DNA of 64,000 nt from JAANXG01 sp963731035. Its GTDB lineage: Bacteria; Pseudomonadota; Gammaproteobacteria; Arenicellales; JAANXG01. The notes under the pieces were generated by a model. It saw nothing but the letters and a program-made list of their open reading frames with translations. It did no database searches and was not told where the DNA came from. Made by a program: the position numbers and the translations under genes. The stretch is from assembly GCA_963731035.1 (NCBI GenBank), contig CAVSUY010000013.1, positions 62,001-126,000 on the forward strand. The letters are read 5' to 3'. How positions within the stretch are numbered: position 1 is the stretch's first letter; the number at the start of each line of letters is the position of its first letter. Shown here one piece after another: positions 34,576 through 42,707 of the stretch.

Positions 34576-34860
34576 CTATGATCCGGCCGATTCCGGCTCG
34601 ACGTCCCTGTTCGATCCTGACGCGGCCAGGCAAATCCAGAACCCCACCAGGCACGTGCTGGAAACCGCCTGCTGCGCCAACCTCAACCTGCGGCTGGCAG
34701 GCCAGAGCCCCAACAACGGCGTCGAGAAGTAGATCAGGAGGAAATCCGACATGGTGTTCAAGAAAACCACGATCATGCGCAACAATACAAACTGTCCGAA
34801 CACGAAGCCGTCCGACGCACTCACGAACTGCGGCACGAACGAGAGAAAAGACACGGCACA
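34576..34860 (-). pseudogene. LysE/RhtB exporter C-terminal remnant
   Basis: In one minus-strand frame about 90 residues read as the second half of a LysE-family amino-acid exporter: FLSFVPQFVSASDGFVFGQF, then VVFLNTMSDFLLIYFSTPLL, and a final hydrophobic stretch. The first half is missing and the TPR gene stop lies directly upstream. It is probably the fossil of a deleted transporter gene. Confidence 0.5.
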
Positions 34861-34907
34861 GGCAGCGCGAGTACGACAGGCACATCGTCTGCCGGTCAAG
34901 CGTGGCA

Positions 34908-35237
34908 TCAGCTGCCCGCGTGCTGTTGTCCGGGTATCCGCTTCAGGAAGACCCGCATTTCCTTCACCGCCTGCTTGTCTCCCTTCTTACCGGCCTGCTC
35001 GATTCCGTCCTCGAAAGTTCGTCTCGCCGCTTCCAGATCGCCCAACTGAACCAACGCCTTGCCAAGCAGCTTCCAGGCCGCGGAATAACCTCTGTCGAAC
35101 TCCAGAGCCTTGCCGAGATGGCGGACCGCCTTGCCGTAGTCAGCCGCCTGAAAGTAGGCATTACCGAGACCAAAGCGAATCATGGCGTCATCCTTGCCGC
35201 TCTCGAGCATCATTTCCAGGTTTTCGATCAGGCTCAT
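34908..35237 (-). CDS. Tetratricopeptide repeat protein
   Basis: A 109-residue cytosolic protein made almost wholly of two to three TPR helices: MIRFGLGNAYFQAADYGKAV, AAWKLLGKALVQLGDLEAA and RRTFEDGIEQAGKKGDKQAV. TPR proteins act as protein-interaction scaffolds. The ATG at 35237 is used because residues of the longer frame upstream are not conserved-looking. Partner unknown. Confidence 0.78.
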   Translation of the reverse strand: MSLIENLEMMLESGKDDAMIRFGLGNAYFQAADYGKAVRHLGKALEFDRGYSAAWKLLGKALVQLGDLEAARRTFEDGIEQAGKKGDKQAVKEMRVFLKRIPGQQHAGS

Positions 35238-35435
35238 GATATTCCACCGAATCGACTGATCCGTCAGGATCCCTGATGGACGTGCGTCCCATCCAATTGT
35301 CGAGTCCGCGTCACAAAATGATAACGCGCACGGACTGGCTCCTAGGATCGTCAATGCTCGTTACTCGGTTAGAGTTATGGATTAGAGCGCGCGCAGGGAC
35401 GCGCTTGGGCCATTCTTCCCGACGCGACCAGTGCA

Positions 35436-36212
35436 TCAGGACTCGTTGAACCTGGGCTCGCGCTTGCTGGCGAACGCATCCATTCCTTCCTTCTGGCCAG
35501 GAGTCCCGAACAGGGACTGAAAAGTGCGGCGCTCGAACCGAATTCCTTCGGCCAGGGTCGTCTCGTACGCCCGGTTCACCATCTCTTTGGCCGCGAACAC
35601 CGTGGCGCGCTCGTAGCCCGCGATCTTCGCTGCCACCTTTAGCGCCTCGTCCAGCAGTTCCCCTGCCTTCACCACCCGGCTCACCAGGCCGCAGCGCTCG
35701 GCTTCCTCCGCCTCCATCATGCGTCCAGTCAAGACCATGTCCATGGCTTTGGACTTGCCGACGAACCGGGTCAGACGCTGGGTACCCCCGGCACCCGGGA
35801 TGATACCGATGGTAATCTCGGGCTGGCCGAACTTCGCGGTGTCCGCGGCGATGATGAAATCGCACATCATAGCGAGCTCGCAACCCCCTCCCAGGGCATA
35901 ACCCGCCACCGCCGCGACGATGGGCTTGCGACACTGGGAAACACGCTCCCAGTTGGCGGTGATGAAGTCCTCTTTGTACGCTTCCATGTAGGTCTTGTCC
36001 TTCATTTCCTTGATATCCGCACCGGCCGCAAAGGCCTTCTCGCTGCCGGTCAGGACGAGCGCGCCGACGTCGTCGTCTTTTTCCAGGGCTTCGACAGCCT
36101 GGGCCAGCTCGGTCATCAGTGGGCTCGACAGGGCGTTCAAGGCTTTGGGGCGATTGAGCGTGATGAGGCCGACATTGTCTCGGATTTCTACGGTGATGTT
36201 CTCGTATGACAT
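35436..36212 (-). CDS. Enoyl-CoA hydratase/isomerase (crotonase family)
   Basis: A 258-residue crotonase hydrating 2-enoyl-CoA in beta-oxidation. The oxyanion-hole segments are FAAGADIKEM near residue 63 and GYALGGGCELAMMCD near 105. Both catalytic glutamates are present (GGGCE and GQPEITIGIIPG). Length equals the short-chain enoyl-CoA hydratase norm. The ATG at 36212 has CCGGAG about seven bases upstream; ATG at 36218 is too close to it. Methylthioacryloyl-CoA hydratase (DmdD) is a related possibility but not favoured by anything seen. Confidence 0.9.
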   Translation of the reverse strand: MSYENITVEIRDNVGLITLNRPKALNALSSPLMTELAQAVEALEKDDDVGALVLTGSEKAFAAGADIKEMKDKTYMEAYKEDFITANWERVSQCRKPIVAAVAGYALGGGCELAMMCDFIIAADTAKFGQPEITIGIIPGAGGTQRLTRFVGKSKAMDMVLTGRMMEAEEAERCGLVSRVVKAGELLDEALKVAAKIAGYERATVFAAKEMVNRAYETTLAEGIRFERRTFQSLFGTPGQKEGMDAFASKREPRFNES

Positions 36213-36294
36213 TCTCATACTCCGGTTAGCTGGTTCTGATTCAAGCTTCGCAGATTCCTTTATATATGCTCGGCGGTCCCGCCCCGGCGCGGCG

Positions 36295-36326
36295 CCTCAC
36301 CCGGTCACTCTCCCGAAGGGAGAGGG
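36295..36326 (-). repeat. Dispersed CTCTCCC-GGGAGAGGG repeat, copy 2
   Basis: The palindrome CTCTCCC-GAA-GGGAGAG flanked by CCTCACCCGGTCA. It is an inverted relative of the elements at 3941 and 56996. It lies between the crotonase and metY genes. Confidence 0.65.
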
Positions 36327-36345
36327 ACCCCTTCTTCGAATTCAC

Positions 36346-37635
36346 TCACGGCTCCTGGGATTTCTCCAGAGCCTGATCCAGGTCCCATAGGATGTCGTCG
36401 ATGCTTTCCAGGCCCACCGAGATGCGGATCATGTCCGGGGTCACACCTGCAGAGAGCTGTTCCTCCTCGGAGAGCTGGCGATGGGTGGTCGACGCCGGGT
36501 GAATGATCAGAGTCTTTGCGTCGCCAACGTTGGCCAGGTGGCTCATGAATTCGGCCGATTCGATGAACTTCGCACCGGCGGGCTGGCCTCCCTTGATGCC
36601 AAAGGTCATGATCGCGCCGGTCCCCTTGGGCAGGTATTTCTGCGCCAGGTGATGGAACTCGTTGTCGGCCAGCCCGGCATACTTCACCCAGCTCACACGG
36701 GGATGGTCCTGAAGGAAACCGGCGACCGCCATGGCATTCTCACAATGGCGCTCCATCCGCACATGCAGGGTCTCGAGCCCCTGCAGAAATAGAAAGGCAT
36801 TGAACGGGCTCAAGGATGGACCGAGCGTGCGCAGCGTTTCGCAGCGTGCCTTCATGATGTAGCCGAAGTCGCCGAACGTTTCGTAGAAACGCACTCCGTG
36901 GTAGCCGCGCGACGGCTCCACCATCCCGGGGAAATTTCCGTTGTCCCAGGGAAACTTGCCCGATTCTACGAGCACCCCGCCGATGGAAGTGCCGTGTCCG
37001 CCGATGAACTTGGTGGCGGAATGCACGACAATGTCGGCCCCGAAGTCCATGGGCCGGCAAAGGAAAGGCGAAGGAAAGGTGTTGTCCACCATGAGGGGAA
37101 GGCCATGGGCGTGAGCGATCTTCGCCACCGGCTCGATGTCCAGGACATTGTTGAGGGGATTGCCGATGGTCTCGGCGTACAGCACCTTCGTCTTCGGAGT
37201 GATGGCGGCCGCGAAGTTGTCCGGGTCGTTGGAATCCACGAATTGGGTCCGGATGCCGAACTTGCGGAACGTGACGTCGAACTGCGAATAGGTACCGCCG
37301 TATAGAGTACTGGCCGAGACGATCTCATCGCCCTGCTCCAGCAGGGTGAGCAGGGCCGTCATCTGGGCCGCCAGCCCGGAACCCGTGGCCAGCGCTGCCC
37401 GACCGTCCTCCAGCGCCGCCATGCGCTCCTCGAACATCGCGGTAGTGGGATTGGTCAGGCGGGTGTAGATGTTGCCGAAGGTCTGCAGGTTGAACAGGCT
37501 CGCAGCGTGATCGGTATCGTCGAACACGAAAGAGGTAGTCTGGTAAATCGGAGGCGCCCGGGAGCCGGTGGCGGCGTCCGGAATCTGGCCGGCATGCAGG
37601 CACAATGTCTCTATTCCAAATTTACGGTCTGGCAT
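36346..37635 (-). CDS. metY: O-acetylhomoserine sulfhydrylase (MetY)
   Basis: A 429-residue PLP enzyme of the Cys/Met metabolism family that makes homocysteine from O-acetylhomoserine and sulfide. The N-terminus (GIETLCLHAGQIPDAATGSR) and the insertion-rich middle are typical of MetY rather than MetB or MetC. The PLP lysine is in VHSATKFIGGHGT near residue 210, the aspartate that contacts the ring nitrogen in MVDNTFPSPF. Length fits. The ATG at 37635 starts the canonical sequence. The CoA-binding-protein gene is 19 bases upstream on the same strand, a common arrangement. Confidence 0.93.
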   Translation of the reverse strand: MPDRKFGIETLCLHAGQIPDAATGSRAPPIYQTTSFVFDDTDHAASLFNLQTFGNIYTRLTNPTTAMFEERMAALEDGRAALATGSGLAAQMTALLTLLEQGDEIVSASTLYGGTYSQFDVTFRKFGIRTQFVDSNDPDNFAAAITPKTKVLYAETIGNPLNNVLDIEPVAKIAHAHGLPLMVDNTFPSPFLCRPMDFGADIVVHSATKFIGGHGTSIGGVLVESGKFPWDNGNFPGMVEPSRGYHGVRFYETFGDFGYIMKARCETLRTLGPSLSPFNAFLFLQGLETLHVRMERHCENAMAVAGFLQDHPRVSWVKYAGLADNEFHHLAQKYLPKGTGAIMTFGIKGGQPAGAKFIESAEFMSHLANVGDAKTLIIHPASTTHRQLSEEEQLSAGVTPDMIRISVGLESIDDILWDLDQALEKSQEP

Positions 37636-37654
37636 GAACTTGGCTACACAGTGA

Positions 37655-38125
37655 TCAATGAGAGACCCACAAAGGGCGTTTGGCGGAGATGACACGGGTA
37701 TTCACGCCGCAGAAGTTCAATCCGCCGAAAAGCCGCGCATACTCGATCTTCATGCAGCGATTCATGACCACCTCCAGGCCGGCCTCCCGGGCCCGCTTTG
37801 CGGCCTCTTCGTGCTCGATACCCAGCTGCATCCACACCACTTTGGCCCCGATCTCAATGGCATTTTCCACGATAGCCGGCACGCGGTCCGGTCGCTGGAA
37901 TATGTCGACGACGTCAACCTTCTCCGGCAGCGACTTGAGGTCCGGATAACACCTGTGACCGAGAACTTCCTCATAATTCGGGTTCACGGGAAAGATTTCG
38001 TATCCGTGGTCCACCAGGTACTTGGCGGCGAAGTAGCTCGGCCGATACCAGTTGGCGGACAGACCGACGATGGCAATCTTCCGGGAGGTGGCGAGAATTC
38101 GGCGGATCTGTTGGATGTCGGACAT
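37655..38125 (-). CDS. CoA-binding (YccU-family) protein
   Basis: A 156-residue Rossmann-fold protein of the CoA_binding_2 type: KIAIVGLSANWYRPSYFAAK, EIFPVNPNYEEVLGHRCYPD, VVDIFQRPDRVPAIVENAI and GAKVVWMQLGIEHEEAA. Such proteins bind CoA and are often encoded beside metY, as here. Exact role is not established. It ends 19 bases before the metY ATG, so co-transcription is likely. Confidence 0.87.
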   Translation of the reverse strand: MSDIQQIRRILATSRKIAIVGLSANWYRPSYFAAKYLVDHGYEIFPVNPNYEEVLGHRCYPDLKSLPEKVDVVDIFQRPDRVPAIVENAIEIGAKVVWMQLGIEHEEAAKRAREAGLEVVMNRCMKIEYARLFGGLNFCGVNTRVISAKRPLWVSH

Positions 38126-38453
38126 GGGCGAAATATATCAGGGGGCAGACAGTTTTTCAGGGGCCCGGTTGTGAGACAGTCGGGCGCGGGCCCGTTTGTC
38201 CGCCGTAGGTCCGAGTCCGCACCATCCCCCTGCACCCGCGTGTGCCGCGTCGATCCAGAGACCGGCCTGTGCGCCGGGTGGGTGCGTTCCCGGGAAGAGA
38301 TAGCCGGGTGGGGCGGGGCCGCGCAGCAGAGGAAGAGCGCGCCGTGATAAGGACTTGCGAGTTAAAATTTGGTAAATCTTCACGCCCTTATGCCCGAACG
38401 CTGCTAGAATGACCAAAGGCCTAATAACTCTGATCGAGGGGGGTGTTGGCACC
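38126..38453. other. Intergenic region before FecR gene
   Basis: About 330 bases, GC-rich at the left and AT-richer from 38345. It should hold the divergent promoters of the CoA-binding and FecR genes. A weak sigma-28-like pair, TAAA (38373) and GCCCGAAC (38392) 15 bases apart, is visible but poorly matched. No gene seen. Confidence 0.4.
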
Positions 38454-38991
38454 ATGAAAAGCAAAAAGTCCTTTATTTATGCGGGGTTCTGTGCCCTGGC
38501 GGCGTCTGTGTTCTGGCTTTCCACCGCCCACGCGGCGCAGACGGCTGGAACGGTAATAGCCTTCAAGGGGAGTCGTCAGCGCGGCGGATGCCTCTGGCGT
38601 CAGCCGTCCGCTGACGAAGAACGACCAGGTCAACGTCGGCGACACGATCCACACTGGGGCGGGTGGATACGTCGTAGTCGAGTTCGTCGACGGCGCAAGA
38701 GCCACGGTCAGGCCGAACAGCGAGCTCAAGGTCGACACCTACACCTATGGCACCGACAACGACGGAGCGGTGATGGACTTGGTCAAGGGTGGTCTGCGAG
38801 CGATTACCGGCAGTATCGCCAAAGAGAACCCTGAATCCTATAAAGTGAAGACCAACGTGGCGACCCTTGGCGTTCGGGGCACGGAATTCGCGCTGCGAAT
38901 CTGCGAGGAAGACTGCGGGAAAGAGGCCAAGCGGTATGCGGGCCTTTCCCATGACCTCGAGGGAGATAGCGGAGTAATCCGGATCCAGTAA
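38454..38991 (+). pseudogene. FecR-domain secreted protein, single frameshift
   Basis: The gene begins with a Sec signal peptide (MKSKKSFIYAGFCALAASVF through STAHAAQ). At about 38565-38575 the frame changes by one base; the following frame gives LTKNDQVNVGDTIHTGAGGY, VVEFVDGARATVRPNSELKV and VATLGVRGTEFALRICEEDC, a FecR domain. The joined protein would be about 178 residues, periplasmic. FecR proteins of this kind commonly accompany CHASE2 cyclases and kinases. Either a genuine break or one extra base in the assembly. Confidence 0.75.
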
Positions 38992-39083
38992 ACGCCGTTC
39001 GCCGGCGGCGGACGCGGGGAGCGAACCTCCATTTCCGGATTTATACCTAAGTAATTGCTTTATAAGCAAGAACAGAGAATGGT

Positions 39084-39146
39084 GGCCGGGTCTGGCGGGT
39101 AGTCCCATCGGGGACCTTTCCTGCCGAACCCCCGGGGGTAGCCCGA
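39084..39146 (+). other. Strongly folded intergenic segment
   Basis: Nested helices are visible: GGCGGG (39094) with CCTGCC (39120), enclosing GTCCC-ATCG-GGGAC (39102-39115), then CCCCCGGGGG (39129-39138), with GGCCGGG and AGCCCG as a possible outer helix. It resembles a structured leader or terminator, but no known riboswitch class is recognised and no T-run follows. Confidence 0.35.
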
Positions 39147-39206
39147 ATTGAGGATCACATACCGACGGCCGGCGGATAAGCCGCGCCGCCGAGGTGTGGT
39201 GCGGGC

Positions 39207-39234
39207 TAAAGTTTGGTCCTCGATCGGCCGCTAC
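39207..39234 (+). promoter_or_regulatory. Candidate sigma-28 promoter
   Basis: TAAAGTTT (39207-39214), 12 bases, then GCCGCTAC (39227-39234). The sigma-28 consensus is TAAAGTTT-N11-GCCGATAA, so the -35 is perfect, the -10 matches at six of eight and the spacer is one base long. It lies 45 bases before the ATG of the secreted polyproline protein gene. Confidence 0.4.
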
Positions 39235-39278
39235 GAGACTCAATAACTGGAAATGTAATAAGAAGATAAGCTGCATCG

Positions 39279-40794
39279 ATGAACCGGATACCTTTGCGTA
39301 AAGTCGCCGTCGCTTGTGCACTGGCGCTGAGCGGTGCTGCCCCGGTCGCCGCCCAGCAGGGCGCGAACGTGCCGCCCGGCCTGTACAGCGAGACGATCAA
39401 GCACGACACCTACCTTCAGAAAGGCTCTCAGAGCATCAACCTGCCCCAGGGACAAGCCGGTTTCGCAGACAAGAGCGACGTCAAGCGGCTGGATGTCATA
39501 CCGGATTTCCTGACCAACGACCGGACACTGGCGCCCGGCTTGGCGGACAACCTGCGCGGCTGCGGAATATACGAGGGCGCGTCGCCCGCTCTCAGCGACC
39601 TGCCCCTGCAAAGTGATTTCGAGCGCTACGACCGGCAGATACTGAACGAAATCGACAGGTTTCTTATCGAAGGGTATCCACCCGCCTCCGTATTAATGCA
39701 CGCCGCGTCCATGGGCGTGCCAATTGACCGGGTACTGTACGCCGCAGTGAGGTCCCAGCCAACGCGCACCGACGAGCTGTACAAGACTGCGCTGCAGCTG
39801 ATGGCTTTCCTGCCGGGCTGGACCTGTGCCGGCAATGTCGACCGCGGGCAGTATGACCCGGTCTACGACGTCAATGACCTGCCGGATCAGCGCCTGGTCA
39901 AGGACGTGGCGGACCGTTATTTCAAGGATCACTCGCGACTGGCGGAGTTTCCCGACTGGCCGCACGATGAATTCAATTTACTGGCCTCTGCGGACGAGCT
40001 CCTGCAGCTATTGTCCCAGTCCAACACCTCGTTCTGGTATCGGCCAGGCCCTTCGGAACAGAGTCCCGGCGCCAATCCGCGGGACACGGTGCTGATAGGC
40101 TTGTATCCGGATGATGGTCAGATCGTCATCGATACCACACCGGATCGCATCCGGCAGTGGAAGCAGCAGGGTAAGGACCGCATCCCGGTGACCTTCTTCT
40201 ACAACTTCGAGTACCAGCGTCCCATCAGCAGGTTCGGGGACGACGCCAAGCTCAAGGACATCATGCAGGCGTTCTTCGACAGCGGTGAGGAGCTGTCACC
40301 CCCTCCCCTGTTCACTGTCGGCGACTATCACCTGATGGTGCAGGGCAAGGACCTGGAGGACCTGTTCGATATTCCCAAGTCCGACGACGATCGCTCCGGC
40401 TCGCTACAAGGAACTGGCCGACGATCTGGCCGCCAACGGCTTCAGCAAGAGGCCGGTGCTGGTGACCCTGCTTCGGAGTGGCAACTACAAAAGGCTGGCC
40501 GAACCGGACCGGGTGCGGGTGGCCTTGGACAAAGGGATCACGCAGTTCCCGGTGGCGATCTTCTACCACCGGCTCGACCGGGATGCCTGCGGGGCGCCGG
40601 CCGCCTGCTTTGACCAGCTCTGCAATGCGCTGGTATGCGCCGGCGGCGATCCGAATGTATGCCTTAGCCCTGCCGCCGCGGGTGCCGTCAGGGAAGCCAG
40701 TTTCCAGGCGCCGACGGGGGGCGGTGGAGGATCTCCACCACCACCACCACCACCACCACCACCTCCACCACCGCCGCCAGCGAGCCCTTCGTAG
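39279..40794 (+). pseudogene. Secreted polyproline protein of unknown function, single frameshift
   Basis: Sec signal peptide at residues 1-26 (KVAVACALALSGAAPVAAQQ). About 370 residues follow with no recognised domain; segments include YPPASVLMHAASMGVPIDRV, FLPGWTCAGNVDRGQYDPVY and PVTFFYNFEYQRPISRF. Near 40395 the frame shifts by one; the new frame gives YKELADDLAANGFSKRPVLV, GITQFPVAIFYHRLDRDACG and a terminal run of about 15 prolines. The joined product is about 505 residues. Cysteine pairs and the secretion signal suggest a periplasmic or surface protein. Confidence 0.65.
40735..40779 (+). repeat. (CCA/CCG)n triplet repeat encoding polyproline
   Basis: About fifteen proline triplets in a row, mostly CCA, with CCT and CCG toward the end, in the 3' end of the secreted protein gene. 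Such a tract can change length by slippage, altering the polyproline tail without breaking the frame. Confidence 0.8.
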
Positions 40795-40831
40795 CGGCAG
40801 GCGGCACGGGGCTGCGGTACATGTGAGATCG

Positions 40832-41677
40832 ATGCCGGTGGACGTCGACACCAAAGACATCAACGCAGTTTGCGAGGAATGTGACCGGATCTACCGCTCG
40901 ACATATGGAGATGCCGACGGGGAGTTCATGTCCTGGGCCTGCGGCTGGTTTCAGTTCATCTTTTCCGGGCAATACAAGGATTACCTGCCCATCGATGTTC
41001 CCTACCACGATCGCGAGCACACGATGCAGGGGCTGCTGTGCCTGGTGCGGCTGCTCCACGGCCGCTGCGAAGCCGGAGCCGAGCCCCCGGTGCCGAGACG
41101 GGGCTTCGAACTCGGAGTGCTCGCCATACTGCTGCACGACAGCGGGTATCTCAAATATAAGGAGGACGTGGACGGAACGGGCGCCAAGTACACCCTGGTT
41201 CACGTAGACCGAAGCAGGAAATTTGCGAAGGGATTCCTGACCGAGCAGGGCTGCACGGCGTCAGAGATCGAAGCGGTACGGAACATGATCCTGTGCACGT
41301 CTACGGATCTGAATATTTCGGATATCCCTTTTTCCTCTCCCGTCGAGCGGACTGTCGGCTGCGCTCTTGCCACTGCGGATCTCATCGGTCAGATGTCCGC
41401 CGACGACTACGTCGACCGGCTGCCGCAGCTCTATGCCGAATTCAAAGAAAGCTACGATTACTTCGGGGAGCGGGCCCAGTGCCTGTACTATGGCAGCGCC
41501 GAAGCGCTGATCGCCAATACGCCGCAATTCTGGGAGTCCTATGTCAAGCCAAAGCTCGAGCAAAGCTGCGGTGGTCTCTACCGGTTCCTGGCCGAGCCCT
41601 ACCCTGACGGCGAGAACGTGTACCTGAGCCGAATCCAGGCCAACATCGACAGGGCCGCGCGCCTGGCGTGCAACTGA
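40832..41677 (+). CDS. HD-domain phosphohydrolase-like protein
   Basis: A 281-residue cytosolic protein. The metal ligands of the HD superfamily appear in order: YHDREHTMQGLL near residue 54, AILLHDSGYLKY near 97 and CALATADLIGQM near 186. The layout resembles metal-dependent phosphodiesterases or phosphohydrolases, so a cyclic-nucleotide substrate is possible but unproven. The ATG at 40832 starts just after the secreted protein gene, same strand, 37 bases on. It lies within a region rich in cyclic-nucleotide and c-di-GMP functions. Confidence 0.75.
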   Translation: MPVDVDTKDINAVCEECDRIYRSTYGDADGEFMSWACGWFQFIFSGQYKDYLPIDVPYHDREHTMQGLLCLVRLLHGRCEAGAEPPVPRRGFELGVLAILLHDSGYLKYKEDVDGTGAKYTLVHVDRSRKFAKGFLTEQGCTASEIEAVRNMILCTSTDLNISDIPFSSPVERTVGCALATADLIGQMSADDYVDRLPQLYAEFKESYDYFGERAQCLYYGSAEALIANTPQFWESYVKPKLEQSCGGLYRFLAEPYPDGENVYLSRIQANIDRAARLACN

Positions 41678-41734
41678 GCGTCAGCCCGGTCCCAGCAACC
41701 GGCTTCCGTCAGAGCAGGCCAGCGGCCGGCTGCC

Positions 41735-42184
41735 TCACCGCGAACCAGCACGATTGGAACGAGGACGATCCGTCCGCTGCTCGAGACGGGTGAAGATCAG
41801 CATGCCGGCCGCCATCGCCGCCGCGAAGACCGCTCCCTTGGGCGCCCCGTAGCCCAGCAGAACCAGGGCTGGTCCGGGACAAATACCGGCCAGCCCCCAG
41901 CCGACACCGAATAGCAGGCTGCCGCCGATGAGACGCCGGTCCAGGTTACGGCCGGCCGGCAGTCGCATCGGCAGATCCAGAAGCGAGGTCTTCATTCTCC
42001 CCGCCAGAGTGAAACCCGCCGCTCCGAGTGCAGCGGCCCCGACCATCACGAATGCCAGTGAAGGGTCCCAATCGCCGAACAGATCCAGGAACCCGAGCAC
42101 CTTGGCCGGGTTGGCCATGCCGGCAAGGATCAATCCCAGGCCGAAAATGAGTCCGGCCACGAAGCTGAACAGGACATTCTTCAT
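41735..42184 (-). CDS. YeeE/YedE-family membrane protein, second half-subunit
   Basis: A 149-residue inner-membrane protein with about four transmembrane helices: VLFSFVAGLIFGLGLILAGM, LAFVMVGAAALGAAGFTLAG, and GGSLLFGVGWGLAGICPGPA with the conserved cysteine-containing GxCPGPA loop. It pairs with the gene upstream (gap four bases). Split YedE pairs import sulfur compounds such as thiosulfate, with cysteines relaying the substrate. SD-like GGGAGG lies upstream of the ATG. Confidence 0.85.
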   Translation of the reverse strand: MKNVLFSFVAGLIFGLGLILAGMANPAKVLGFLDLFGDWDPSLAFVMVGAAALGAAGFTLAGRMKTSLLDLPMRLPAGRNLDRRLIGGSLLFGVGWGLAGICPGPALVLLGYGAPKGAVFAAAMAAGMLIFTRLEQRTDRPRSNRAGSR

Positions 42185-42188
42185 CGGG

Positions 42189-42623
42189 TCACCCTCCCAG
42201 CAAGAATCGCACCAGATATACGGTGACAATGCCGGTTGTGACGAATACCAGAGTGGCGCCGAGTGAACGCGGAGAGAGGCGCGATACGCCGCAGACCCCG
42301 TGGCCGCTCGTACATCCGGAGGCGTACTGGGTCCCCAGCCCCACCAGCAGGCCAGCCACAACCAAGACCGGCCAGTGCGCGTCAATGCGCGCAGCGGGCA
42401 GGACGGCGAATAGCTCATACACCAACGGTGCGCTGACCAGACCCAGCACGAAAGCCAGGCGCCAGGTGGAATCGCCGGTCGTGGAGCGAAGCAGGCCGCC
42501 AACGATTCCGCTGATGCCCGCGACCCGGCCGTTGACCAGGATGAAGATGGACGCGGCCACCCCAATGATCAGTCCGCCTGTCAACGACAGAAGCGGCGTG
42601 AAGTTCGCCCAATCGATATGCAT
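42189..42623 (-). CDS. YeeE/YedE-family membrane protein, first half-subunit
   Basis: A 144-residue inner-membrane protein with about four helices: LSLTGGLIIGVAASIFILVN, GDSTWRLAFVLGLVSAPLVY, PVLVVAGLLVGLGTQYASGC and the hallmark GCTSGHGVCGVSRLSPRS. The cysteines match the sulfur-relay loop of YeeE proteins. It precedes its partner by four bases. The ATG at 42623 begins the conserved sequence. Confidence 0.87.
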   Translation of the reverse strand: MHIDWANFTPLLSLTGGLIIGVAASIFILVNGRVAGISGIVGGLLRSTTGDSTWRLAFVLGLVSAPLVYELFAVLPAARIDAHWPVLVVAGLLVGLGTQYASGCTSGHGVCGVSRLSPRSLGATLVFVTTGIVTVYLVRFLLGG

Positions 42624-42707
42624 CGATACACTCCTGCCGTCAGCGTACAAACAGCGGCGGGACCGCGGGGCGAGGAACGTTTAACATGTATACAACCGAC
42701 GCTTTTG

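Noticed and set aside
38373..38399. Sigma-28 promoter before the FecR gene
   Set aside because: Spacing is right but only about half of the -10 bases match, no better than chance in this sequence.
39084..39146. Cyclic-di-GMP or cobalamin riboswitch
   Set aside because: The conserved bases of those classes are not visible; only generic helices are.
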